Assembly: GCA_038030265.1 (NCBI GenBank)
Contig: CM075940.1
Location: 13,950,001 to 14,014,000, forward strand
Reading direction: 5' to 3'
Source of the DNA: Corythucha ciliata
Lineage: Eukaryota > Arthropoda > Insecta > Hemiptera > Tingidae
DNA length: 64,000 bases
In this document: one piece after another, positions 11,098 through 23,200 of the stretch
How the letters are laid out: each line of letters starts with the position of its first letter
Position numbering within the stretch: position 1 is the stretch's first letter
Translations under genes and position numbers: made by a program
Notes under the pieces: generated by a model
The model's database searches: none
Seen by the model: the letters and a program-made list of their open reading frames with translations, nothing else
Told to the model about the DNA's origin: nothing

Positions 11098-12160
11098 TGA
11101 TGAATTAGTTTACTTAATTGAGTATTGGACTGCGAGCGTGAATTGAATTCAAGTTCGATTTACTTTTCTTAGTTTTTTAAATTTTTTTACAGCGTACGAT
11201 TCGCTGTTTAATTTGTTGCCTCACTCTGTTTTTTCTTACCTACGATAAGTTTTACAGCTTTAGTTATTTACCTGGTTGAGTTACGTCACAACACTGACTA
11301 ATTTTCAAGTAAACTTTCTTTTTTTTTTTTTAATAAGTTGAAAAAGACTAAGGCGAATGACCTGGATGTGCTTTGCCTCGATAATGAATTCATAATTGTA
11401 TTTAAATTAATATATTTATACATTTCAAGTTCTAGAAGGCTTTTGATCTTCCCAGGTCAATGAATTGTCTTTGCCCGCAAATGATTAAAATTATAAGTGC
11501 CATTCCTACCTTCATTGTTCATTTTTCTTTGTGTGAATTTGACAGTGTTTTGGTCTGGAATACGGCGTTCAGCAAAATACAAATAGTCTGCAACTAAGCC
11601 AAGAAACTGTCATTTTAACCTTGAAATTTGTCATAAAACGTTAAAAGGTTTTCGACACCTCCAAAAGAGTAATTTATCTACCCCCAGAACTCGGCATTGA
11701 AAATCGCCAATTCAACCCAGGAAATTGAATTTGCGCAGAAGCGATCGTTATATCCGTGACAACTTAGCTGGGGTTGTAGTCTTCTATTCCGGATTTTATG
11801 TCCAAAAACGGAAAATGTGTGGTCTAAAACCCTGGTGGTTCAGCCCTCGGAAAAATTCGGGGGGGGGGGGATCGCTGAGCAAGCCAGATGACGCGGGCCG
11901 CGTATTTACAATCCCCCTACGAGTTCAGAGCCTCCCCCCCCCTCCCGCCTTTTTGTCGCGTTTCCCAAAACAAAAAACGATACGGTAACGGTGGTGTACC
12001 CCGCCCACGTTGTCACTGTTTTTTTGGCGAGCGGACAAGCCCGCGTTCTGTGTCGCAAGGCGTTAAGGCTCGTTTCCATCCAAACGCGGCTCCCGTTCAA
12101 ATTCGCCGTTTTTGGACGCAATTTGACTATTTTGAGGCAATGACTAACGTAGAGAACGGC
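11098..12160. other. 3' flank of cyclin A
   Basis: AT-rich sequence that probably begins with the cyclin A 3' UTR. Possible poly(A) signals are weak ATTAAA-like sites. A G-run lies at about 11862-11870 and a C-run at about 11933-11942. No other gene is supported. Confidence 0.5.
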
Positions 12161-14340
12161 TAAAAGTGAAATTGCTAATTCGCGGTTGATATTTTGAAAA
12201 GCGCCAACGTCCTCTAATTCAGAAAACCTGCTAATTTAACGTTAAAAGTAAAAAACGACCAATTCGCAGCTATAATTGCGAAAATAGCTAATTCTCAGTT
12301 TCTGGGCTTATTTTCTGAGTGCTAAACCCAGGCTAGTCGGTACCATGAGACAGATCAAAACGCTTGACGAATACGTAAGTAATTGGAAGTTTACTGGCTA
12401 GAATATCCACGCGATTGCAAGTTTCGGGTCTTGATTTCGGAGAAATGGCAAGTTTTGTGACTTAATTTCGGAAGGAATTGCAAGTTTTGGAGCCTTTTTT
12501 TTTCTAGAGGCCGATCAGCGCCTGAGCTTGGTGAAACCAGTGATCCCCCCCCCTTCAACTGCCACTATGCAACGCGTAGGTAAAATTAGCATTTTTCCTA
12601 TTTCTAGCCGCGAATTAGCAATTTTCCGTGAATGAGAGTTTTTCCCCAATTTTCGCCGCGAAAGCTTTACATAAATTTGATGCACGAATGAGCGGGTTTT
12701 TCTCATTTATTTTGTTCACCTTCAGAAGCCGCGAATGGCTGTTTTCCCTATTTTAACCGCGAATTAGCGAGATTTTCCCACACTTCTGCGCTTCTTCTCA
12801 ATTTTTCTCCACAGCCGATAATTATCGACTTTCTCCACTTCAGCCGCGAATTTGCAATTTTTCTCCATTTTAGGCGTGAATTAGCGACTTTTCTCAATTT
12901 ATTCACTCTTGGTCATCAATGAGCGCCTTTTCTAATTTCATCCGTGAATTAGCGATTTTTCTAAATTTTATCCTCGAATTTGCATTATGCCTCAATAATT
13001 TTAGCCACAAATTATTGTTTTTCTTAATTATATTCCTGGAATTAGCTATTTTTACCAATTTTTGCAGTGGAGAAGCGTTATATCCGGTGAGCTAGCCATA
13101 TTTCTCAATTTTAGCCCGAATCAGCGCCCTTTTTCAATTTTATACGCGAATTAATGCGTTTTCTCGCTTTTACTTCCGAATTGGCGATTTTCCTCAATTC
13201 TAGCCACGGCCTTGAGGAAAAAACAGCATTTGAACCGTAAAATATGACCTCTATACTCTGCGATTCGCAGCAATTTTTTTCTGCGAACCATGTTTCTCTG
13301 GAGTTGCTTCGAGTAACAGCGAATGAGCGTTTTTTCGCAGTTTTAGCCATTAATATTAGCGCTTTTCCCAATCTTCTTGCCGCGTACTTGCCCCCAAGAA
13401 CAGCAATTCAGTGAGCCTTCTCAATTTCAGCCACCTAAAGACGTACATATAGTACACGAGCTATCAGACATCTTTCTGGCCCCATCATAGCTTTTCCCGA
13501 GAACAAAATTACTATTAATCCCTGATTCATCCAGACATTCCAGAATTTTCTTTTCGATAAATCGTTCCGTTATGGAATGAGTAGAGTAGAGGCTAGACGC
13601 ACACTTTTACCCAATTTAAGGGACAGTGGTGGCCATTCAATGATGTTGGGAAGGAAACCGCGTACATTTGGTCAATTGAGCATATCTCCACGGGACTCAT
13701 ACTTTCGGCTCAAATCGAAATACTCGGAAAAAATGACCCTAAAAATCTCTCAGTTGGGCGATTTTTAGAGGAAACAGCTAAAATTTAGAAATGGATGAAA
13801 CCGCGTATCGTGGGGTCGCTGGGTGGACCTACACCTATCGCGGCCCAATCGTGGAAATCTCCAAGAGGCGACAGTGATTTTTTTCAATTTTAGCCGCGAA
13901 TTAGTGATTTTATTCATTTGCATCACCTATATCCGCCAATTTCAAATTAGCGATTTTTCCCAATTTCAGCTGTGGAATAGCGTTTGACGCTAATTTCGCA
14001 ACGATTTAGCATCTATTCCCTTTTCTATACGCGAAAGGGCGATTTTTTGCAATTTCAGTTGTGAATTTGCCATTTTGGTCCAATTTTAACCTGAAAGCGT
14101 ATTTTTTTTGGTCAATATTGTAGCGAGTTTTTTCAATTTCAACCGCGGGGTTGACCCAAAAACAACACTTTTGCGTTTATTTCCACAATTTATTCCTTGA
14201 ATGGCCTCCATGCACCGCGAATCAGCGATTTTCTCTCAAATTTAGTCTGGAAATTGCATCGCGAGACCACGAATAAGCGCTTTTTCGCAGGTATAGACAC
14301 GAATATTAGCGATTTTTTCAATTTTTTGCAGCGTCAGCAA
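12160..14340 (-). repeat. Satellite family A, mostly minus orientation
   Basis: From about 12560 to 13430 and 13860 to 14340 the unit reads as the complement, TTTCTCAATTTTAGCCGCG then AATTAGCG, at about 28 bp. The first 150 bp (12160-12320) is in plus orientation. A gap at 13440-13860 lacks the unit and contains GGACCTACACCTATCG near 13828, a motif shared with the ends of the transposon-like element at 41230-43935. Confidence 0.75.
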
Positions 14341-14709
14341 ATTGCCGATTAGCACTTTACTGGGCTTTAAGGACCTAATGAAACTGGGGACACGGTGTAT
14401 TTTCTCTTTTTAGTGCAAAATCCTCGCAATTGTTTTTGAAAGAGGAAACCCCGCGAAGCAAGCCAATACCAACAAAATCGAAGTTTTCGAGAGCTCGCAA
14501 AAATAAAAGACGACAAATTGACCTTTGTGGCGGTTTCCGCGCGATCGCCCCCCTCAAAGTGGCTAAAAATGACCGTGTTGGACCAGTTTACCACTAGCTA
14601 TTTCACGGCTAAAATTGAGGAAAATCACAAATTCGCAGAGGAAAAGCTCTGTAATTCACGGCTAAAATGAAAAAAAAAAAACAATTTTCAAATATTTATA
14701 AACAGAAAA

Positions 14710-16857
14710 GCTTACGGCCCGGGGGCCCCTGAACAGCTTACAAATACAGGAAAATGAGGATTTTCAGGTTCTATATTCATAAATGTAGGAACGAGAAAAG
14801 GTTGCACAGCGATTTGGCTCCGTTCTCCACGAATTTCTGTCCATCCGACCTCGAGAATGTATCGGTGCAAAAGTAATGTCAACAAAGAGTGTGGGAAAAA
14901 TATTCGATTGAGCCCCCGAGAGCGCTACTCTGGAGGGCTTAAATTGAGAAAATTCGCGGCCAAAATGAAGAAAATACACCGTCCCCAGTTTCGTTCTGTT
15001 CGGAAATTTGAAATTAGCTGACGCGGCAAAAACTTTGGAAAAAAAAACCGCTAATATTTGTGAGTATAACTGCGAAAAAGCGCTGTTTTGTGGTCTCACG
15101 ATGCAAACTTCCAGACTAAAATCGAGAAAAAATCGCTGATTCGCGGTGTATAGCAGCCATTCTACGGCTAAAATGAAGAAATAAACGCAAAAAGAATTGT
15201 TTTTGGGCCAATCCCACGACTAAAATTGAGAAAACACGCTACTAATCAAGTCTTTAAATGAAAAAAATCGCGGCTAATTTTGACCAAATAAAAATTCGGG
15301 TTAAACAGGCAAATTCTTCCACTGAAATTGCAAAAATCCCCGATTCACATTTTAAAAAATTATAGATGTTAATTCACTTCAAAATTAAAGAAAACATTTC
15401 ACAGCTGATAGCTAATTCGCGGATAAAATTAATGAAATCACTAATTCGCGGATAAAATTAATGAAATCACTAATTCGCGGATAAAATTAATGAAATCACT
15501 AATTCGCGGCTTAAATTGGGAAAACGCAAATCCATACTATGTATCCGCGCTTAAACTGAAAAACAGCGCTAATCCATATCAGAAAGTAAGAAAAACAAAA
15601 ACAAAAAAAAAGCTTATGCGGGGCAAAAATCTAAAATACAACGCGGCTAAAATTGAAAAAATCTAATTAGCGCGGCTAAAATTTAAGCAAACGCAAACTT
15701 TCCGCTCAAATTCAGAAAAAGAGCTAATTTGCTGCTAAAAGTGAAAAAAAAGGCTAATCTACAGCTAAAATTTAGAAAAATCTCTAATGCAAGGGATAGA
15801 AACGCTACTGCACTGCTAAAATTGAAAAAAAAACGCTAATCTATAGCAAAAATTCAAGGAAAAAGCCAATCCGGGACTAAAATTAAGAAAAACGCGGCCA
15901 AAATTGAATAAAGCACTAATTAGCGCAGCATAAATACAAAAGCGCTAATTTTCAGCTTACATCAATTACAATTCGTGGCAAAAATTGAGAACGTTTGCTA
16001 ATTCTAAAGGTTAAGAAACGCTACTACGCTGCTGAAATTGAGAAAAGGCGCTGAATCGCATTCAAAATTATGTTACATCACTAATTCGCGGATAATGTGT
16101 GGTAAAATTTTTAATTTGAATACGCACCACGGCAAATTTGGGGCTAAAATGGAAAAAAACATCATTTGCACATAATATTGAGAAAATCAATAATTGGTCT
16201 GGCAAAAATTAAGAGAACGCCTAATTTTTAGTCTAAATGGAGAAAAAGTGCTAATTCGCTGTTAAAAATGGGAAAAATCGCTTTCCAAATTTCGTTAAAA
16301 TTAATGAGAACATGACCGATTCGCGGCTTCTGAAGGCAACTTATGAGGCTAAAATTGAGAAAAAGCGCCAATTTATGGTTATAGGTGAAAAAACCTAAGC
16401 GCTGAAAATCGCAATGCATAACAAAAAATCCGAATTTGAGTCAAAAAATAAGAAAAACCCGTTAAAATGCGTCTAAGAGGAGGAAAACACTTGAGAAAAT
16501 CGCCCAAACTGAGAAGAGTGCTAATTCTTTGTGGAAAAAACCCTTGAAAAAATCGCCAACTTATTTAAAGTTGAGAAACGTTACTTGCAGCCAAAATGGA
16601 TTAAATCGTCAATTTGCGGATAAAGTTGACAAAAAGCACTCGTTCGCGGCTAAAATTAAGAAATTCGCGGCTTGAAGCATAAAAGCTATAATTGGCGTAT
16701 AGAGCGAGGAAATAGCGGTATTTCCGAGGCTAAAATTAGGAAAAGCCCCTAGTTTAAGCTATGTAAAAAGTACATTTTTTGTTTATATTGAGACTTGGAG
16801 GCCTCTAGGAGATTTCCGCCCCAGGCCGGGGGAGATTTCCCCTAAAAGCCAGCACTG
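14710..16857 (+). mobile_element. Truncated copy of satellite-bearing transposon-like element
   Basis: This segment matches the 41230-43935 element over its left part: GGGGGCCCCTGAACAGCTTA, a GGATTTTCAGGTT segment, TGCACAGCGATTTGGCTCC, CATCCGACCT and ATTCGATTGAGCCCCCGAG occur in the same order. Its right end has the shared TTTCCGCCCC(A/G)GGC motif. The interior is plus-orientation family A satellite, including three near-identical 33-bp tandem units at about 15414-15500. The outermost left terminus is missing and no coding capacity is visible. Confidence 0.65.
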
Positions 16858-17236
16858 AAAACCATTGACAAAGCGAATGGAGGCCCTGCTAATGAATTTA
16901 AACGTACTATTACTATTCTTCGTTCATTGTAAAGAGCGAACGGTCGTGGGCGAAGGGCCCCGCCTTCACTTCCCACCGGTTGAAGCCACGTGGCGATGTT
17001 TCTGCTCACCCCATAGCCCCCCCCCCCCAGATTCAAGATCGCTTCGCTCCAAAATATCTGAAGCTCTTCCCACATCGAGGAAGTGTCCAATCTCAATATG
17101 GACAAAGTATAAAAGTTTTGAAACTAGGTAAAAATTAGCCTGTACATATGCAAAGTTCAAAATATTCAAATAACTAATTACTAAAACACAGTAATTTAAT
17201 TAAAGTCGAATTCTAAAAATAATAAGAGTTATTTAC

Positions 17237-17242
17237 TTTATT
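17237..17242 (-). promoter_or_regulatory. Poly(A) signal of the SREBP gene
   Basis: AATAAA on the minus strand (TTTATT on plus) lies only 8 nt past the SREBP stop codon. It is the nearest canonical signal; use of a further downstream site cannot be excluded. Confidence 0.45.
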
Positions 17243-17249
17243 TAAAAAA

Positions 17250-20200
17250 TCAATTGGTGATGGCTGAAGTTCCCAAGGATTTCATTAGCATATAACAGTT
17301 CTTCAGTCTCTTCTTGTCGCCTATACTTTCTAGACTCCTGGCCGCTTCGACTAGCATGCCCGCTCTCTCTCCCGGCGATGACAAAAGCGGAGCCGGCAGG
17401 TGCTTGCAGGCCAAGTACAACGCGGTCGCGTGTTCTCTTTCACCGGAGACGTTTTGAGATTTGTCTGAAATTGAAACAAAACGTTAAAAAAAAAGATAGA
17501 GACGAAAAAGCTATCGGCTCAAACGATTTTCACCTTTTCCGCAAATAATGGACGACTTGGTCACCCTGTGTCTTAAACTTCTGTCAAGAAGGTGCTGGGT
17601 TCTTGCAGGAGATGCACCGGCTATCAAGTGAACGGCTGCTTCATAAATAAATACTCGCCGCGTAACATGCTGAATTGAAAGTGACAAAGTTGGGAAAATT
17701 GAGGAATTTACGCATAGTTGATGACTTACTGGAATAAACTGGGCTATTTTCTTAAGAGATTCGGTATCCCTTTGGAAATCATGAAGAAAAGATGAAGTAA
17801 CGACGAATCTTTCGGTTTCCCAAATGGCGATTCTAGTTTCAAGCAACCAGTCGCACAACATGAGCTGTGTCAACTGAAATCGTAGTATAAGAAAGCGTGA
17901 ATCTAAACCTGAACACCCGTACTGTACCCACCAGCATTTTACGATCCGTCTTGTGATTAGTGGTGATGCTATCAAGCAAGTGATGAGAGGCATATGAGGC
18001 GTATTTTAGAGTGACCTTGGGATAGTACGAAGACAGAAGGGATCGCCTCATGTGAAAAGCGGCGAGAACGGCTTTGGCCACTGGGAAATCGAGAAGATGA
18101 GGCGGTACGGACTCGACGAGATAGTAGTGAGATTCCGCTTTGGCGTCATCGCCCAGAGCCCAGTAAGTGGCTACTGTCAACACGTTACACCACCATTTGG
18201 CCAGAGGATCTTCTATACCTGAAAAGACGCCGAACAGCCATTATAGTGACGTTTTTCGGGTGAATAATGTGAGCTTGCTCAACTTATGGGGAGGGGGAGT
18301 GAGATCAAACCTTGTTCTAGTGCGCAGCTCAAAGTCTACCGGAGAGAAATCTTTATATTTAAATGAACAACTACCTACCTTTAAAGGACGTGTTTTCTGA
18401 GAGTAAATTCAAATAAGAAAGAGCGTCCGAAGAATATTGAGCGTCACTGGAGGTGGCTCCTCTGAAGTATTCGCTGTCCCTTCCCGGAGCGATGAGAGTT
18501 TGAAGGACATGCTCAATCAGATGTTCTCGGAAAGCCTAAAACACGGAGTTTTATAAAACGAAACAATTTTGGAGACTGGAATGGCCGTTACCTTGCTGGC
18601 GAAAGCCAAAGGATTTGTGTTGTCTGTTAGTGTTGTAAACATGCCATTTGTGGTATCGTCCAGATTGTAATTCCACTGCTGATTAAGGATGAAATTCTTG
18701 CCAAGATCCGTATTCATCCATTTTAAGCTGCCGTTTGTACTCTTAGCAGCTTCTCTCCTAGCTAATTTGTAGTACAATCTGAAAATGATGATGATAATAA
18801 TAACGATTTGGTAAACGCATAGCGCGCAACAGAAACATATACCTGCTGAGAAATCGCAACAACGGAGAGACGTGTTTCAAGTGCAGCGCAAGAGCCAAAT
18901 ATATTTCACACATTTCGTCTCGAGAGACGTGTTCTCCAGCGGCTTCACCCTGATTCACTGCTGAGAGAGCGAGAAAGAAATCAGTCATTGAATTGCCACG
19001 ACCCATCAGCCTCAGTCTGTGTAGATAATGGTAGACGAGGGCTTGTTCTTTTGCAGAGGATAAAGCCTCGATGCGTACACTCCTTAAATACGAGACAAAT
19101 AAGTTAAAAATCGGCGAACGACTCAACAAAAATGAGAAGAAAAAAAAAGGAACCTTCTCACGAAGAATCCACCTTCGTGCTGTGACAACCATTTTCCCAA
19201 CCAGAACCTGTGAAGTATTTGACGAATCATTTGCCACAAACAAGCAAAAGTCAGCTGAATTCTTGAACTAGGAAGCGGTAGATTCAGAATTTTCAAGCAT
19301 AATGATAACTCTTCTCTAGCGCCCTTTTCATTGCCCTGCGAACAAACAATAATTACACAAGTGATGGAATTACGTCATGGCTATTCATCTTAAAGTGACA
19401 ATCACCTTATAAATGTAGAAATCCGCTTGTTTTCGATGTCTCCAAAAATTTATGGATGCCTTGGATTTTGTAGGAATGACAACGTCTCCAAACATAAGAA
19501 GTTTAACCAAACAACAAAGTAATAAAGTGATGTTGAACAACCAAAGAGCCGCCGTGGAGCCGATGTTCCCAAAATTCGCTATTGAATTTAAAAAAACAAT
19601 GACCACTATGTCGTTAGATGGAAACTTTAACACCTTACTTGAATCCAGGACACTGAAAATTCTTCGCCCTTCAACGACTGTATCCGTGTACGACTCATCC
19701 GAAAATTGATTGACAACAAATTTGAAAGGATTGAAAACAATAATAGAAAGCATGAAAGCGCATAATGCCATCCTTGACTGGTCCAGCATTCCATGCATGT
19801 CAACATTATCGAAATCATCCTTAGCCTGAAAATTGAAACGTTTCACTCACGAGGTTGGAACAAATTTTCTGGATTCATCTTACGTTGATGTCACTGTGAA
19901 AGACTCCATCGTTTGGAGTCGGAGGTCCAGACATATCGGATCGAGGCGATGACGATACATCCGACCTCGGCGGTGTGATATTGCCGACTTCGTCTTTACA
20001 TTGTGGAATCATCAAGCCATCGAGTTGATTTGATGACATCCGAAGCGCCAGGTTTTCTTGTTTCAGTTTATTATTGGTGTCCTGAAGGTACCTGATGTAA
20101 TCAATGGCTTTCCGAAGGATGAGGGATTTATTCATCTATGAAAAAAAAAAAAACAACACACAAGTCAATAAAAAAACGGGGATAATAGTAAAATTGATTA

Positions 20201-23200
20201 AATACCTTAGCGTTAGGTCCAGCGATAATATCTTTCAGTTCAATAATTCGATCGTTGATGCTCGTTCTGTATCGTCTTTCAATAGCGTTGTGCATATTTC
20301 TTTTCACTTCCTTGAACTTGGGCATCTTCTCTCCTCTGTTAGCTGGCTTGAGACAATTAACAGCAACTTTGTCCGATTCGAGAACAACTGGTATTCCTAG
20401 ATACGTTAAATGTCTCAAAGAGTAAAATAAAATAGCTGGGCAAAAAAAATAAATTTACCAGGAGTAAATATAGCGCTGGTCCCATTAGTAGCCGGGGTAA
20501 TATTCCCGTTAACAACAATTGGTTTAGCCTGAAGATTGGTAGTCGTGTAAAGAAGGGTAGGCTGAGCGTTGCTATTTATCACTTGGGCTTGGAATACCAT
20601 CTAAAATAAGGAAATTCGTTAATAATAACACACGAAGCGTAAGTATTGAAATTTACCTGTTTCATTTGTTCGGGGGGAACTTGAATTGGCCTCACACTCT
20701 GAAGAGCCACGTATCTGTTAGTACCCGATTTATCCGGCGCCAATTTCGGTTTTTTCCGCAGAACCGGTTGTTCTAATTTGAACGAGGACAACGACGTCGG
20801 CAGTGTTTTCGCTTGAATGGTTTCAACTGGTTTGAGTAGAACGTTCCCCTGGGGGTCCAGAACGAAAGTATTTTGGTTCAGGAGAATTTGCGAGGGTGGC
20901 TGAGACCTTGCGAAAGCCGGCTGAATCGGTGTCGGTTGAGGTTGAACCGTTGGAGCCGGTAGCATTGTCACGTCGTTCACAAAATGTTTCACTTGGGACT
21001 CGTTGACTGTCTTTGAACGGTCGGTCGAGTTGCCCAATGGTAGAATGGGTGGACCATTTCCTCCTCCACTTGGCACCTGCTGCCTCTTTTCAGGTACAAA
21101 CCCATTCTCGGGGAATAGTGATCGACAGTCAGCGTCGCCGAGCGGTAAGAAATCAGGGTTTTCTTTGTCCGACGACAAAGGGTCAAGCTGGGAAAGGAGC
21201 AGCTCCTCTTCACTGAACAGGCCATCTCCTTTAGAGAAAAGTTCTTTCTCGCAGTTGATTATATCTGAAAGATGACAAAAAAGACCAATTAAGGACTCTA
21301 CGTTGTATAATGTAAATCAGGGGTGGCCAACCCAGGGCCCGCGGGCCAAAAAGTGGCCCGCTGAGCCTTTCACAATGGCCCGCCCGTGGCCAGCAGTGAC
21401 CAAAAAATATAGTAAAAATATATAGTTGTTGGATTTTGGCGCCCCTCAGATTTTTGTGCAAATGGAAAACGCTACAACATGCGCCTCCTCGTGGGCGGCT
21501 AAAATTGAGAAGGCGCACTTATGTCCTGTTCTTGGGGCAAGTAAGCGGATAAAAGATTGGAAAGTGCTAATATTCTGTGCCCACTTAATCCATACTAAAA
21601 TTGAAAATAACGCTAATTTGGGGTTGAAATTGGGATAAATGGCTAATTCACGTCTGAAATTATTCATAAAAATCTCTCATTCACGGGCAGAAGTGAGAAC
21701 AAGTGTTAAATCACGGATAAAATTTAGAAAAATACGTAGCTAATTCGCGAGGTAAAACGTTACTTCACGGCTAAAATTGAGAAAAAGTTTGAAATCGCGG
21801 ATAAAGTGTAAAAAAAAAAAACAAACAGTAGTTCGCGTTTGAAATTACGAAGCACACTAATTCACGGATAAAATAGTAAAAAGTCAATAATTCACCAATG
21901 GGTTTGAGAAAAAGCGCTAATTCGCGCCTAAAATCAACGAAAACATTAATTATCGGCTTGATCATGATTCAATCTGAACGCTAATTCACGGGGAAAATTA
22001 GGGAAAAGTGCTAATTCACGGATAAGTGAAGAAAATCGCTAATTTCGCTAAATCCGAGCGAAATTTCACACGTTTTTCATTTTGTATTATTTTTTTTAGC
22101 GCAAAGTTCAAGTTTCTATTCTAATCAACAATTCTGTGGGGGCAATTTGACGGTTTCCGAGTGTAGTTAAGGTAAGAGCCATATGTTCTGGCTATACGCC
22201 CTTGAGTCAAATAAGCCCGGTGTTTCGGTCAGTGGCGTACCTACACCTATCGGGGGCCCACCCCCGGGGACGGAAATGCAGGAATACAAATTTAACGTTA
22301 CGTTAAGCTGAATCAGTCCCCCCCCCCCTAATTTAGCCGTGAATGAGCGCCTTTTTTCAATTGCTATTTGTATTAGGGCTGATTTTGTTCAATTTTAGCC
22401 ATGAACAGGCCTGTTGAGAGGGAGGTGTACTGAGTGCGTTACCCCCGGGCCCGGGGAATTGGGAAATCGAGAGAGGGGAAACAAAAACAGAACCAGTCTA
22501 CGGTGGTTAAAACTCTAGTGTGGACTTGTAGTAGTGGTTCGGGGCATTGCTGTGGTTGGGACTTTACTGTGGTTAGAGCTTTTTGTGGTTGGACCCTTGC
22601 TTTGATTGTACCTTTGCTGTGGCGGGAGCTTTGCGGTGGTTGGAGCTTTACTGTAGTTGAAGCTTTCTATGGTTACCTATACCTGTGGATCGGAGCTTTG
22701 TTGTGGTTCGGAGCTTTCATGTGGTGGCGGGGCTTTGTTGTTATTTTTGGTGGCTGGTAAGGGGGAAGGGTCTGTGAAAGGGCCCACTTGACTTTCATAT
22801 CCTAATATTCCTCCTCCTAATGCCAGAATATTCTTACCACGGCCCTGGCCGTAAATAATCGTTTTCCTCAATTTTGATCGTGAATTAGCCATTTTTTAAA
22901 CATTAGCCATGGATTAGCACTTTTTCTCAGTTTTAGCAACGATGTTGCCTCCTAAAATTGAAAATTATTGATTTTTTTAAATTTTTAGCCGTGAACTAGC
23001 ATTTTCGCTTGATTTTGCCCGCGAATAAGCGATTTGTCTGAAGTTAAGCCACGATATGACTGTTTCTTTCTAAATTTTAGCCGCAACTTTGCGTTTTCCC
23101 CAATTTAGCCACGAATTATAGCGGTTCTCTTTACTTTTACTGGACAAATGAGCGCTTTATCAAACTTCTAGCCGCTTGTACTTGCCCTGAAAACGGTTCA

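Noticed and set aside
22434..22760. 108-residue open frame rich in Trp and Val
   Set aside because: It follows the family D repeat period.
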